Shown here: positions 1-7,447 of the stretch, one piece after another | How positions within the stretch are numbered: position 1 is the stretch's first letter | Layout of the letters: each line of letters opens with the position of its first letter | Source: a virus | DNA: 24,730 nucleotides | IMG/VR virus record: IMGVR_UViG_3300030098_003980 | Coordinates: 1-24,730 of that record | Strand: one strand, 5' to 3' | Position numbers and translations under genes: made by a program | Notes under the pieces: model-generated | The model's database searches: none | Seen by the model: the letters and a program-made list of their open reading frames with translations, nothing else | What the model was told of the DNA's origin: nothing

Positions 1-106
1 TTTGGCTTACGCCATGGTCAGCGACAGGGACATCTTCATATCCAAGTCCTTCATTTTCAAAACCAGTATCTTCTAATGCTTGTCCTTCTTGATTGATTTC
101 ACTCAT
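1..106 (-). CDS. Partial acidic protein, probable scaffolding protein N-terminus
   Basis: Only the first 35 codons lie in the window; the gene runs off its left edge. The start at 106 is set by an AAGGAGAT ribosome binding site directly upstream. The visible peptide begins MSEINQEGQALEDTG and is rich in Glu and Asp with a single basic-type residue (one His). In P22-like and T7-like phages the gene after the portal usually encodes the scaffolding protein, which often has an acidic N-terminus. The scaffold call is inferred from position and charge only, since no domain is visible. Confidence 0.45.
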   Translation of the reverse strand, partial: MSEINQEGQALEDTGFENEGLGYEDVPVADHGVSQ

Positions 107-127
107 AATTATCTCCTTGCGATATCC

Positions 128-2161
128 TTAAACTTCGGGAACAGAACCGAGACCTTCTCCAAATTCTTCAATTTGTGGTTTCAATTTTTCCATTTCAAGC
201 TGTACCGCGTTATTGAGTTTATTTGATTGTATTCGCCTATCGGCTTTCGCGTCAGACTGCACCCCGGAAAGTTTGGATTTAAATTTCTCAACTTCAACCC
301 GTTTCCTATCAGATACAGACTCTCTTTGCGCTGTTTGCAAGTCTCCTTGCAGTTTTTTGTTTTGGTCAGTTAATTGCTCTACTTGAGACTGCAATTGCTG
401 AATCTCACCCATTCTTTGGATAAGACCTTCCTTATCAAAAATCTCTGGATTCTTCTTAATTACTTCTACCCTATCTATCAATCCCATTTGATATGCTTCT
501 GCATATACTTGATATTCAGTCCATTTGCTCGTAGGTAATGTAGAACCCGGTTCAATACTAACATCATGCTGTCCAATATTATGTCTATCTTTTTGTATAT
601 CCATGACAGTTTCACTATAATCATCATAGTAATTAGCCATTACCTCATTAATATTGTTATTAGCTTGAGCTAGCCTAAAAATCTTTTTAAATGTATAATG
701 TCCTTTTGACATTCCGTATATAACTTGACCAAGTTTACGTATACTTAATTCAATATCACGTAATTTAGACTTAGGTCTTTCCGCTCCCTGAGCTAACATT
801 CTTTCTGTACCACGTACAGTATCAGGAGCTTTATCAGCGAATCCATGCATTAATTCTGGTAATCCAAATGTGAAATCTATATAGAACTCACATGACTGTA
901 TAAGTTTATAGAACTCTCCAGCTAGAGGAGTAGGAGCTGGAAAATGTGGCTCTCCTTGAGAACTATCAACTTCTATAACAGCATTAGGATTAGACCAATC
1001 CTGTTCCAGTTGACTAATATCATCAACACTGCCAATAGGAACAATTAATTTCAGACCCGCAGAAGCCTGAGCATGAGACAAAGCTAAAGACCAGAGTTTA
1101 TTCAGTAATCTTTGCATAGGTCTCGCCCTAGATATATCAGACCTCGGATACGGAGTACCACTATAAATATTAGGAAGTGGTATAATAGGATATATATCAG
1201 TATTGAGAACAGATTCGTATAACACAATCTCCCCAACAGAACACACTACCGCAATGCGGGTCTGTAAAATTTCTTGAAATTGAACTAAACCACGTTCAAA
1301 TACACCCGGATTCTCATCAAGGAACTTTTGAAATTCCTCTTCATTTAAAATCATTTCTTCCTGATTATTGACATCTATTATCTGATAAAAAGGAACTTTT
1401 GCTTTATAAAATCTTTCTAAGACCTGATATTTTTCCTGATAAGTGGTCTCTAAATCCTTTGATTCTGATGGAGTCCATGTCTTTTGTTGATTACTTTGTT
1501 GTGTAGAGGGATAGTCCTCATCGTCACTATATGACGAAATACTCTCTATTAGTCCCTCTTCCATCTCTCCAGTTTCAGGATTTTCTTGTGGCCCAAGTTC
1601 AGGGTATATATTTAATATTTGTTCCCCAGTAAGAATAGTAGATAGTATAAGATTGTCAGCATCGCTGAAATATCTATCACGACTTGATGATGGAACATAT
1701 ATGCGAAATGGATTAACGCTTGTGAATTTTACTTCACCTTTTCCAAAATCAGCATCAGGTTCTATATATGCATATAAATAACCAAGCCCAGAGGTACTAT
1801 GGTCATGTATAGCTTCTTTTAATTGAGCATTGCCATCTGATATTTCCCAAATATAACTCATAACAACACGCCACATCTTGGCAATCTTTGTATCTGAGTC
1901 TTCTCTTGGTATAACAGTAAAGGCTGGAGAATTAGAGGTTAGCATAGCTTTAAGCTTCTCAACAGCAGGGCCAACCCTATCCATTGGAACAGCAGCTTGA
2001 TTCCTGCTTTCTAATTCATCTATCTCATTATCATTGAAATGATTACCATAAAAGAAATCAATATCTTTACGCGCTTCAGTATCCCATTCTGAACGGGCAT
2101 CACGATAGCGCCGATATAATTCTCTGGTAGTCTTAGCTCTGGGGTCTTCTTGTATTTGCAT
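128..2161 (-). CDS. Portal protein (head-tail connector, P22/podovirus-like)
   Basis: At 677 residues this is close to the size of P22-type portals. Portals form the dodecameric ring at one capsid vertex through which DNA enters and leaves and on which the terminase motor docks. The N-terminus has the family pattern of a helical segment with a charged DFFYG motif near residue 35, then a conserved region (about 55-90, with PMDRVGPAVEKLKAML), then mixed alpha/beta core. Roughly residues 585-655 are rich in Gln, Lys and Glu with heptad-like spacing and look like a coiled coil. It follows TerL in the same leftward operon, the usual order. The family call rests on recognition of the N-terminal pattern plus the TerS-TerL-portal synteny. 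Confidence 0.85.
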   Translation of the reverse strand: MQIQEDPRAKTTRELYRRYRDARSEWDTEARKDIDFFYGNHFNDNEIDELESRNQAAVPMDRVGPAVEKLKAMLTSNSPAFTVIPREDSDTKIAKMWRVVMSYIWEISDGNAQLKEAIHDHSTSGLGYLYAYIEPDADFGKGEVKFTSVNPFRIYVPSSSRDRYFSDADNLILSTILTGEQILNIYPELGPQENPETGEMEEGLIESISSYSDDEDYPSTQQSNQQKTWTPSESKDLETTYQEKYQVLERFYKAKVPFYQIIDVNNQEEMILNEEEFQKFLDENPGVFERGLVQFQEILQTRIAVVCSVGEIVLYESVLNTDIYPIIPLPNIYSGTPYPRSDISRARPMQRLLNKLWSLALSHAQASAGLKLIVPIGSVDDISQLEQDWSNPNAVIEVDSSQGEPHFPAPTPLAGEFYKLIQSCEFYIDFTFGLPELMHGFADKAPDTVRGTERMLAQGAERPKSKLRDIELSIRKLGQVIYGMSKGHYTFKKIFRLAQANNNINEVMANYYDDYSETVMDIQKDRHNIGQHDVSIEPGSTLPTSKWTEYQVYAEAYQMGLIDRVEVIKKNPEIFDKEGLIQRMGEIQQLQSQVEQLTDQNKKLQGDLQTAQRESVSDRKRVEVEKFKSKLSGVQSDAKADRRIQSNKLNNAVQLEMEKLKPQIEEFGEGLGSVPEV

Positions 2162-2221
2162 AGATACTTTATAAGTTAATTAATAAATATAACGCTTGTC
2201 AATAAAAAAAAGCAACTTTTT
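2162..2221 (-). promoter_or_regulatory. TerL-portal spacer with A/T hairpin and TTGACA box
   Basis: On the minus strand the end of terL runs into A7-G, loop TTG, C-T7 (2205-2223), followed by one more T. This could be a weak intrinsic terminator, although the stem has only one G-C pair. Immediately downstream lies a perfect -35-like TTGACA (2197-2202, minus strand). The hexamer 17 bases further on is TTAACT, a poor -10. This may be a terminator plus a reinitiating promoter for the portal-scaffold transcript. No strong ribosome binding site is visible before the portal ATG. Confidence 0.3.
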
Positions 2222-3826
2222 TTAGCTAACTCTTGCACCAGTAAACCAGTTGTATTTTTTGCCTTTATTTGACTTGCTAGCTCTTGTATCAACCTCTTTC
2301 TTATCAACTTTACCGCTTAATGGTGGTTTAGCATAATAATCAGCATAGTATAATCCATCCATAAGGTCATCATGTTTAGCGAAAGGATGTTCAAAGAACT
2401 CATCAATTATTTCTGTCATAGTATTACGAATATATAGTTTTTTTGAATTTACTATAGGGCCAAGAGATGTTTCTAACCTATCTTCTTTCTTTATTCCAGC
2501 TGGGGGCCTTACTCCCTTGAATATACCGGGTATCAATCTTCTATCGCTTGTAGCTATCCTTGTTACCATATCTCTTACCATTTCCTGAGCAGCTACTGTT
2601 TCTATGGTCACTCTTTTCACAGGAGCGTATTTTCTAGCTAATTCTATTATTTTTTCTGGAATATCGAATGTAGGTATCCTTTCATGGAAATATTCCAATA
2701 CATACCTATTCTTATCTTTGTCTATACCAATTACCAATATCACTTGAAAATCCGATTTCTTTGTAGCTGTAGCAGCAACATCAACTCCTATATACACATT
2801 AATTGGAATAAAGTTCCCATCATTATCTTCAAGATATGCAAATTTATCTTTTGATAGGAATGTATGATTATGTTTTTGTATCCTGTCAATCTTAAAAGCT
2901 GCGTCAGATATATCCCTAGCGTCATTCATATACTCCTGAGCAAACTTATTGACCATACCAGCTTCAATGAACTCTTTCTTCTTAGTATCAAGCTTTGTTA
3001 ATGGGAATTGTTCTGGCCATAATGGCTTTCCATCTTCTATAGCTTTATGGAATGTAACATCCCAAGGATACTTTCTTCCTTCTTCCTTAGCTTGTTTTAC
3101 ACCATCAACAATCATTTGTAAGAAAGAGTCATAATGAACAATAGTACCAGCAAGCCATATCCATCCTTCTCTACCCGGAGATTCTTCAAGAGCAGGATAT
3201 ACAGTAGATACAATCCATTTCTTTATTTCATCTCTTCTTTCAGGAGTTTTAGTATTCAATTCAGATTCAAAGTCATCAAGTATAATACCAGTATAACGTA
3301 CATCAATCTCAGTACGACCACGTAATCTCTGACTTGTACCCTTTGCTATTATCCTATCTCCCTTAGCAGATACAATATCTTTTTCAGTCCATCTATTCCC
3401 TACAGCGTCTCCAGCTAGATTGCCAAAATAATACTTTATCTTATCATTATATTCAAAATGGGATTTAACATACTTGATATGGTCAATGGCCTGACCTTGT
3501 TCTTCAGCTACCCAAGCAATGAATAATCTTTCCCCTTGGGGAGAAAATAACATTTTATGTACAATAGCAGCTTTAGAAAGAATTGATTTACCAAAACCAC
3601 GTGGTAGTATATTACATATACGAGCTGCTGGCTTAGTACTTAAAAGTTTTTCAGCTACTGCATAATGGAATAATGGAGAAGCACTCTTATTTAAAAAATC
3701 TTTTGGTAGAAAAGCCCTTCCAAAGTATATAAGGTCTGTAAGTGACTTTTGAAGTATTTCATCATTTATTTTAGATTCAGATGGAGGTGGTACTATATTA
3801 AAATCAGGCTTTTTTGTTTCTTTCAT
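2222..3826 (-). CDS. terL: Terminase large subunit (DNA packaging ATPase/nuclease)
   Basis: TerL powers DNA translocation into the prohead and cuts the concatemer. The ATPase half has a Walker A-type motif LPRGFGKS at residues 74-81, Walker B IILDDFE at 181-187 and a coupling motif LAGT at 225-228, with RGRTE at 169-173 before Walker B. The C-terminal RNase H-like nuclease shows its acidic residues in GVDVAAT (D349), IETVAAQ (E409) and HDDLMDG (486-490). The 534-residue length is normal. Its ATG overlaps the TGA of the preceding basic gene (ATGA), so the two are probably translationally coupled. TerS lies two small genes upstream and the portal directly downstream. Confidence 0.95.
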   Translation of the reverse strand: MKETKKPDFNIVPPPSESKINDEILQKSLTDLIYFGRAFLPKDFLNKSASPLFHYAVAEKLLSTKPAARICNILPRGFGKSILSKAAIVHKMLFSPQGERLFIAWVAEEQGQAIDHIKYVKSHFEYNDKIKYYFGNLAGDAVGNRWTEKDIVSAKGDRIIAKGTSQRLRGRTEIDVRYTGIILDDFESELNTKTPERRDEIKKWIVSTVYPALEESPGREGWIWLAGTIVHYDSFLQMIVDGVKQAKEEGRKYPWDVTFHKAIEDGKPLWPEQFPLTKLDTKKKEFIEAGMVNKFAQEYMNDARDISDAAFKIDRIQKHNHTFLSKDKFAYLEDNDGNFIPINVYIGVDVAATATKKSDFQVILVIGIDKDKNRYVLEYFHERIPTFDIPEKIIELARKYAPVKRVTIETVAAQEMVRDMVTRIATSDRRLIPGIFKGVRPPAGIKKEDRLETSLGPIVNSKKLYIRNTMTEIIDEFFEHPFAKHDDLMDGLYYADYYAKPPLSGKVDKKEVDTRASKSNKGKKYNWFTGARVS

Positions 3827-4038
3827 CTTCTTTTTCTTGCAATGTTTTTACCATTTGTTTTGCGTGAAAATCGCTTACGGTTGTCATTATTGCCTCCCAT
3901 CTGTTGTTCTTTAGATTTCTTTGAAAAACTTTTTTTCCTACGGTTTTGTATCTCATATTCCTTCTCCATTTGTTTTTCGGCCCAAGAATCTATATCAAGA
4001 TAGGATTCAAAGAAATCATCAAAATTAGGTTTCGCCAT
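3823..4038 (-). CDS. Small highly basic protein between TerS and TerL
   Basis: This 71-residue protein begins MAKPNFDDFFES. I prefer the ATG at 4038 over an in-frame upstream one at 4065 because AAGGTGG sits at the right distance. The N-terminal third is acidic and aromatic; the remainder is dense in Lys and Arg (KKSFSKKSKEQQ, RKRFSRKTNGK, IARKRR) and probably disordered and nucleic-acid binding. It overlaps the zinc-ribbon gene by 14 bases and terL by 4, so it belongs to the packaging unit. No family is recognised. A packaging accessory role is an inference from position and charge. Confidence 0.65.
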   Translation of the reverse strand: MAKPNFDDFFESYLDIDSWAEKQMEKEYEIQNRRKKSFSKKSKEQQMGGNNDNRKRFSRKTNGKNIARKRR

Positions 4039-4267
4039 ATATATCCACCTTATCAGGATTACCAAGCGTCATTAATAAATCATCCTCTCCATATACAGAA
4101 TTACAATATTTACAACTAAATCCTATAGGTAGATAAAATTCATTGAACACTACCATTTTTTTATGACTGTCAATAGATTTGCCACAGACCTTACATTTCT
4201 TTATTGTGCTATTATAAACAGGCATAATATATAATGATATATCGCTATGTGATATCTTTTTCTGCAT
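4025..4267 (-). CDS. Small zinc-ribbon protein
   Basis: The 80-residue protein has two CxxC knuckles, CKVC at 25-28 and CKYC at 52-55, about 23 residues apart, a standard treble-clef or zinc-ribbon spacing. The start is uncertain. The ATG at 4267 lies inside the end of terS with AGGAC too close upstream, and an alternative ATG at 4225 begins MPVYNSTIKK; both keep the zinc site. It lies between terS and the basic gene with overlaps on both sides. Function is unknown; such proteins often bind DNA, RNA or a protein partner. Confidence 0.65.
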   Translation of the reverse strand: MQKKISHSDISLYIMPVYNSTIKKCKVCGKSIDSHKKMVVFNEFYLPIGFSCKYCNSVYGEDDLLMTLGNPDKVDIYGET

Positions 4268-4982
4268 GTCCTATAGCTTTTACGTCAGCGTTATTAAGCT
4301 GCTGAAGCTGTTCTCTTGTGAACCCTTGAAATACAGTAAGAGATTCTGTCTTTTTATCATTAGGGAACATACCAGCTATCTTCATCATCATTTCAAGAGC
4401 TCTTAGTTTATCGGAATCCCTAGCGTCATAATTATCAATAATGTCTTTTGTTTTGGAAAGTAGATATTCTTCATCAATACCAACTTCTCCTAATATCTTC
4501 TTAGTTTCTTCGCTAATCAATTTCTTTACCCTTTTAGTTTTTAATAATGATGTAGATGCTGTTTTTGAGTAATTAGCATCATTTGTTTTAAATACTCTAA
4601 GATATGCTTGTTCAGGTGGCATACCATTAGCAACGTATTTAGCGAAAACAATCTCCCTGCCATTGGGATTCTTTTCGTCTATCCTTTTATGTCTTGGTTT
4701 TGTTGATTTAGTGAATCTATATACATCATCTGCTATATCTCCCGTTATTTGTATAGAATCCCTTACTGGATAAGAACCAAGAATAGTACGGACATATTCT
4801 TTTCCATTGTCAAATGCTCCACGATGTAGTATCTTGCATACCTGACCATCGTCAGTAAGTATCCAATCACCTGTAGTGGATTCACGCCAATCATCAACAA
4901 GTTCATCATCACAGTTATCAAAAAACTCATCTTTATTATCGTACAAGTATTCAAGCTTTCGCTTTACTAATTTGGTATGCAT
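4245..4982 (-). CDS. terS: Terminase small subunit (DNA recognition)
   Basis: Residues about 108-160 (REIVFAKYVANGMPPEQAYLRVF followed by a second helical block, LLKTKRVKKLI) match the helix-turn-helix of terminase small subunits. Residues 165-205 (EEYLLSKTKDIIDN, SDKLRALEMMMKIAGMF) match the oligomerisation helices of that family. An extra N-terminal region of about 100 residues, with an acidic start and an SH3-like or beta pattern, is unusual. TerS rings select the packaging site and load TerL, which lies two small genes downstream. The start codon lies in the 3' strand of an 8-bp stem that may limit its translation (see 4979-5040). Confidence 0.8.
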   Translation of the reverse strand: MHTKLVKRKLEYLYDNKDEFFDNCDDELVDDWRESTTGDWILTDDGQVCKILHRGAFDNGKEYVRTILGSYPVRDSIQITGDIADDVYRFTKSTKPRHKRIDEKNPNGREIVFAKYVANGMPPEQAYLRVFKTNDANYSKTASTSLLKTKRVKKLISEETKKILGEVGIDEEYLLSKTKDIIDNYDARDSDKLRALEMMMKIAGMFPNDKKTESLTVFQGFTREQLQQLNNADVKAIGHAEKDIT

Positions 4983-5040
4983 AGAGCCACTCCCAACCTA
5001 TATTACTTGATAGCCCTTGCCATCCCTCCGGACTCTATGC
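4979..5040 (-). promoter_or_regulatory. Intercistronic RNA structure sequestering the terS start
   Basis: GCATAGAG (4979-4986) and CTCTATGC (5033-5040) form a perfect 8-bp closing stem around a 46-base interior. In minus-strand RNA the 5' strand contains the UAG stop of the phosphoesterase gene and the 3' strand contains the AUG of terS. Inside is a 6-bp hairpin, GATGGC, loop AAGG, GCTATC (one G-U). The terS ribosome binding site (GGGAGTGG) lies within the closed domain. This looks like a translational coupling switch: ribosomes finishing the phosphoesterase would open the stem. The function is an inference. Confidence 0.5.
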
Positions 5041-5811
5041 GTTTCCATCTACTAGCTTTCCCCATACGTATGTCTTACCTTTATGTATGTCAATTACATC
5101 AATTCTAAAATTATTATCATCAAACCAATCAATAATGCCAAAAGCATGGCACCAGTTAGTATGCCTCCCCCTTAGCCATTGGTTCTTTTCTTTGGACATA
5201 TCCTTTAAACAACCTAGCGTCCAAGCATGATGGGCCCCATCTACATGGGTAACTCCCTGCCTTTGAACATCATGTGTATGTCCATATACAATATTCTTGC
5301 CAAGATTCTGCACATGCTGTCTTGTATGATTAACAGTACTGTAATGGCCCCCATGATAAAAGAACAATTTGCCTATTTGCATCAAATGGCCATATGGATA
5401 GTACTTATATCCCCTTTCTTTTAGATTCATTACATTCTTGAATTTGTACTCAGGCAGATAAGGAAATTCATCTACAAAGGAATTTAGCCAATCATCATGA
5501 TTTCCCTCTATCATATGCTTGTTCGTACATCCAACTGCTCTTAAGGCATTGTCAAACAGGTCTAGTCCATCATTGACAGCAGCAGCTTCAACCTTTAATT
5601 CTTCTAAAGTATACTCTAATGGAGGTCTTTTACGCCTTTTGTACCTCCAAGGCGATACTGATTTCCATTCTCCTAAGTCGCCAAGACAAACAAAAATGTT
5701 AGGTTTTACCATCTTTATAGCCTTTAATACAACATTCACAGCGGCATCGTCCTGTATAGGAAAATGCACATCAGGAATGACTATAGCTCTTCTATGTTCT
5801 TTTTTAGCCAT
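5035..5811 (-). CDS. Calcineurin-like metallophosphoesterase
   Basis: All metal-ligand motifs of the family appear in order: DVH (14-16), GDLGE (44-48), GNHD (103-106), a His in FYHGGH (153-156) and GHTH (177-180). Enzymes of this fold use two metal ions to cleave phosphoesters; the substrate (nucleotide, nucleic acid or protein phosphate) cannot be read from sequence. At 258 residues it is a single domain with no signal peptide. It sits directly upstream of terS in the packaging operon and its start is one base beyond the stop of the 65-residue gene. Related phosphoesterases recur in phage genomes. A nucleic-acid role in packaging or end processing is possible but unproven. Confidence 0.85.
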   Translation of the reverse strand: MAKKEHRRAIVIPDVHFPIQDDAAVNVVLKAIKMVKPNIFVCLGDLGEWKSVSPWRYKRRKRPPLEYTLEELKVEAAAVNDGLDLFDNALRAVGCTNKHMIEGNHDDWLNSFVDEFPYLPEYKFKNVMNLKERGYKYYPYGHLMQIGKLFFYHGGHYSTVNHTRQHVQNLGKNIVYGHTHDVQRQGVTHVDGAHHAWTLGCLKDMSKEKNQWLRGRHTNWCHAFGIIDWFDDNNFRIDVIDIHKGKTYVWGKLVDGNA

Positions 5812-5812
5812 A

Positions 5813-6010
5813 TCAAGCTTGGTAGCTATTCTGTGCTAATTCAAACGAATCCACTCTTTGTACCTCAAGAGCCTTGATTCTAGCCATAATCTCTGATATC
5901 ATTTCTATTTGTTCTGCATGGCCATCCAATATACTGGATATATCCAACTTATCACATAGTTCTTTTAATCTTTCTATGGTATCGACCAAATCAATGTATT
6001 CAAATTCCAT
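5813..6010 (-). CDS. Small helical protein of unknown function
   Basis: The 65-residue product starts MEFEYIDLVDTIERLKELCDK and is predicted all-helical, with heptad-like hydrophobic spacing through DTIERLKELCDKLDISSIL and EMISEIMARIKAL, suggesting a short helical hairpin or coiled-coil oligomer. It overlaps the cysteine-rich gene upstream by 11 bases and abuts the phosphoesterase. No family is recognised. Its coding status rests on tight packing in the operon. Confidence 0.6.
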   Translation of the reverse strand: MEFEYIDLVDTIERLKELCDKLDISSILDGHAEQIEMISEIMARIKALEVQRVDSFELAQNSYQA

Positions 6011-6227
6011 TTTTTATTCCCGGTGTTACTATATTATCAAAATATCTACATTTCTTGTCAACCTGACATGATTTATTGGCAAATTTACTAGATATTCTAA
6101 AAATAAGCTTATTATTGTCAGTTCTCATCATGCAACCAATACAATTACCATTGTCCCAGTTAGCACAATACTGTCTAGCCATCCCCAAAAGCTTAACTTT
6201 GTTACTTGGTTTATCAATTACCACCAT
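6000..6227 (-). CDS. Small cysteine-rich protein
   Basis: The 75-residue product carries C21, C29, C32, C54 and C60 in the pattern C-x7-C-x2-C-x21-C-x5-C, followed by RYFDNIVTPGI. This arrangement, including a tyrosine-phenylalanine pair after the last cysteine, resembles small metal-binding phage proteins of unknown role. Its ATG lies inside the last codons of the upstream cationic-peptide gene (ATGGTGGTAA), so translation is probably coupled. An alternative internal start is ATG at residue 16. Confidence 0.65.
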   Translation of the reverse strand: MVVIDKPSNKVKLLGMARQYCANWDNGNCIGCMMRTDNNKLIFRISSKFANKSCQVDKKCRYFDNIVTPGIKNGI

Positions 6228-6337
6228 TTCTTTAGCTTGAATGGCAATTTAAAAGGCTTTTTTAAGGCTTTCATTATGGGGCTTAACTTACTGCTTTTTC
6301 TTTTTCTTGGCTTTTTAGCTTTTTTAGCTGTTGGCAT
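6218..6337 (-). CDS. 39-residue cationic, tryptophan-ended peptide
   Basis: This short reading frame has a good ribosome binding site (GGAGAT, 7 bases before the ATG at 6337) and is the first gene of the leftward operon. The peptide begins MPTAKKAKKPRKRKSSK and ends with PFKLPFKLKKWW. It has 14 Lys, 2 Arg and no acidic residue. The N-terminal half resembles a nucleic-acid-binding tail; the C-terminal half has alternating hydrophobic and Lys residues and two terminal Trp, as in membrane-active peptides. Its stop overlaps the next gene. Function is unknown: DNA condensation, lysis or host interference are all possible. Confidence 0.6.
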   Translation of the reverse strand: MPTAKKAKKPRKRKSSKLSPIMKALKKPFKLPFKLKKWW

Positions 6338-6370
6338 ATTTTATATCTCCAGTTTTTTTCTCATATGGCT

Positions 6371-6400
6371 AATATACTAGGTTTTTTAGTAAAGATACAA
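6371..6400 (-). promoter_or_regulatory. Candidate leftward promoter
   Basis: On the minus strand TTGTAT (6395-6400) and TATATT (6371-6376) are 18 bases apart and point at the cationic-peptide gene starting at 6337. The -10 matches consensus at 5 of 6 positions, the -35 only at TTG. AT richness makes chance matches likely. Confidence 0.3.
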
Positions 6401-6452
6401 GTAACAAATTATTTTTTTACGGCTATAGCTATTATATAAATATAATAAAGCA

Positions 6453-6496
6453 TATATAATATATATATATAATGCTATATAATATATATATATAAT
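6453..6496. repeat. Two exact 21-base AT direct repeats
   Basis: The unit is TATATAAT, then five AT steps, then AAT. It occurs at 6453-6473 and 6476-6496, so the period is 23 bases with GC in the two-base spacer. The repeats form an easily melted block inside the divergent region and could be a DNA unwinding element or a tandem operator. Confidence 0.7.
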
Positions 6497-6512
6497 ATAT
6501 AAGCTAAATAAA

Positions 6513-6542
6513 GGAAAAATTGTGTGGAAATTGGAAAAATTG
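6513..6542. repeat. Iteron-like repeats with DnaA-box-like site
   Basis: GGAAAAATTG occurs at 6513-6522 and again at 6533-6542, 20 bases apart. Between them is TGTGGAAAT (6523-6531), whose complement ATTTCCACA differs at one position from the DnaA-box consensus TTWTNCACA. The block directly adjoins the AT repeats, the arrangement seen in many iteron origins. Confidence 0.5.
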
Positions 6543-6626
6543 GTGTACTATGTGTGCATCTCTTTTACCCCTCCCCCGTTACGGTCTTTTTTCGGGTTAG
6601 AATAGGAATTTTAGTTGAGATTTTTT

Positions 6627-6655
6627 TTGAATATATATTACACATAATATATATT
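6627..6655 (+). promoter_or_regulatory. Candidate rightward promoter
   Basis: TTGAAT (6627-6632) and TATATT (6650-6655) are separated by exactly 17 bases; matches to consensus are 4 of 6 and 5 of 6. Transcription would start near 6662 and leave a leader of about 120 bases before the first rightward gene. Confidence 0.35.
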
Positions 6656-6780
6656 AAGTATTATTTATAATATTTTTTTGAAAGTGGTATTAAATACAAT
6701 TAAGAATGATTGTTTGATTTCATTCTAGTTTATATCCTCTATCCTTAGTATATTCCATACATGAAAAGGAAAGGAATACA

Positions 6781-7323
6781 ATGAATAAGGACATAAAACC
6801 AACAAGTCCTATTACTGTTGATACCTTACCAACACTACCTACCGAGATAACATCAACAACTTGGTATCAGAACTCAGTTAACAACACCGAACTAACAAAC
6901 GTCGGTGGTGATAATTGGAAGATGACGTTGTTTGAATGTTACAACCAAAAGAAAGGTGTGTACGAGATTGAACTTGTTAAAACTAAAATAGATTTATTAA
7001 CACAGTTCGGTAAACGTCCACCTAAATCTGAAGGTGTCGGTGGGAAAGGTGAAGATTACTCTCAACACATGTCCGAAACTGTCAATGACATTAATATACT
7101 TGTTAATAAGAAAACAGGTACGTTAGTACAAACTGACAAGGACGGAAAAGAAACTGGTGTTGTATTAGGTGACGATGTGTTTACGGGTAAATCTGGTAAA
7201 TATTACAAGTTACATAAATTCTTTAGAGAATATGTACTTGTTAACGGTAAACTGACTATGTTGACAACACTAAAGAAAGGTAAACGTTACAAGGACGGAA
7301 CGGGTAAACAGTTCACTAAATAA
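6781..7323 (+). CDS. Unknown protein, first rightward (probably early) gene
   Basis: A strong ribosome binding site (AAAGGAAAGGAA) precedes the ATG. The 180-residue product has a low-complexity Thr/Pro-rich start (PTSPITVDTLPTLPT) and then a mixed, Lys- and Gly-rich body with short charged motifs such as DKDGKETG. There is no signal peptide, membrane segment or recognised domain. It is followed by its own terminator, so it is likely expressed as a separate abundant early transcript. Arg and Thr codons lean to CGT and ACG more than in many later genes, which may mean a separate origin. An early host-takeover or inhibitor role would fit the position, but nothing in the sequence shows it. Confidence 0.65.
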   Translation: MNKDIKPTSPITVDTLPTLPTEITSTTWYQNSVNNTELTNVGGDNWKMTLFECYNQKKGVYEIELVKTKIDLLTQFGKRPPKSEGVGGKGEDYSQHMSETVNDINILVNKKTGTLVQTDKDGKETGVVLGDDVFTGKSGKYYKLHKFFREYVLVNGKLTMLTTLKKGKRYKDGTGKQFTK

Positions 7324-7348
7324 CGTACCTATTCCACATACAGTAAGA

Positions 7349-7383
7349 AAAGGGAACATATATTTAACTTGTTCCCTTTTTTT
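7349..7383 (+). terminator. Rho-independent terminator
   Basis: AAAGGGAACA (7349-7358) pairs perfectly with TGTTCCCTTT (7370-7379) around an 11-base loop, and the T-run continues to 7383. It lies 25 bases after the stop of the first rightward gene and is the clearest intrinsic terminator in the window. Confidence 0.85.
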
Positions 7384-7447
7384 ACAACGTATTTTAGATA
7401 CACACACTTAAAACACTAACAACTAAAAAAAACATGATAAATAAAAT

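Larger units (their letters stand above)
6338..6780. promoter_or_regulatory. Divergent control region, candidate replication origin
   Basis: This 443-base gene-free stretch separates the leftward and rightward operons. It contains GCTATAGCTA (6422-6431), two exact 21-base AT direct repeats, GGAAAAATTG direct repeats, a DnaA-box-like site, a C-rich patch followed by CCGTTACGG and a T-run (about 6561-6594), and long AT tracts. Promoter-like hexamers exist in both directions. No reading frame with a ribosome binding site was seen. The combination suits a combined origin and divergent promoter, but this is not proven. Confidence 0.55.

Noticed and set aside
6678-6706. TTGAAA with a downstream TAAGAA as promoter
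   Set aside because: Spacing is 17 bases but the -10 matches poorly; the site at 6627-6655 is better.
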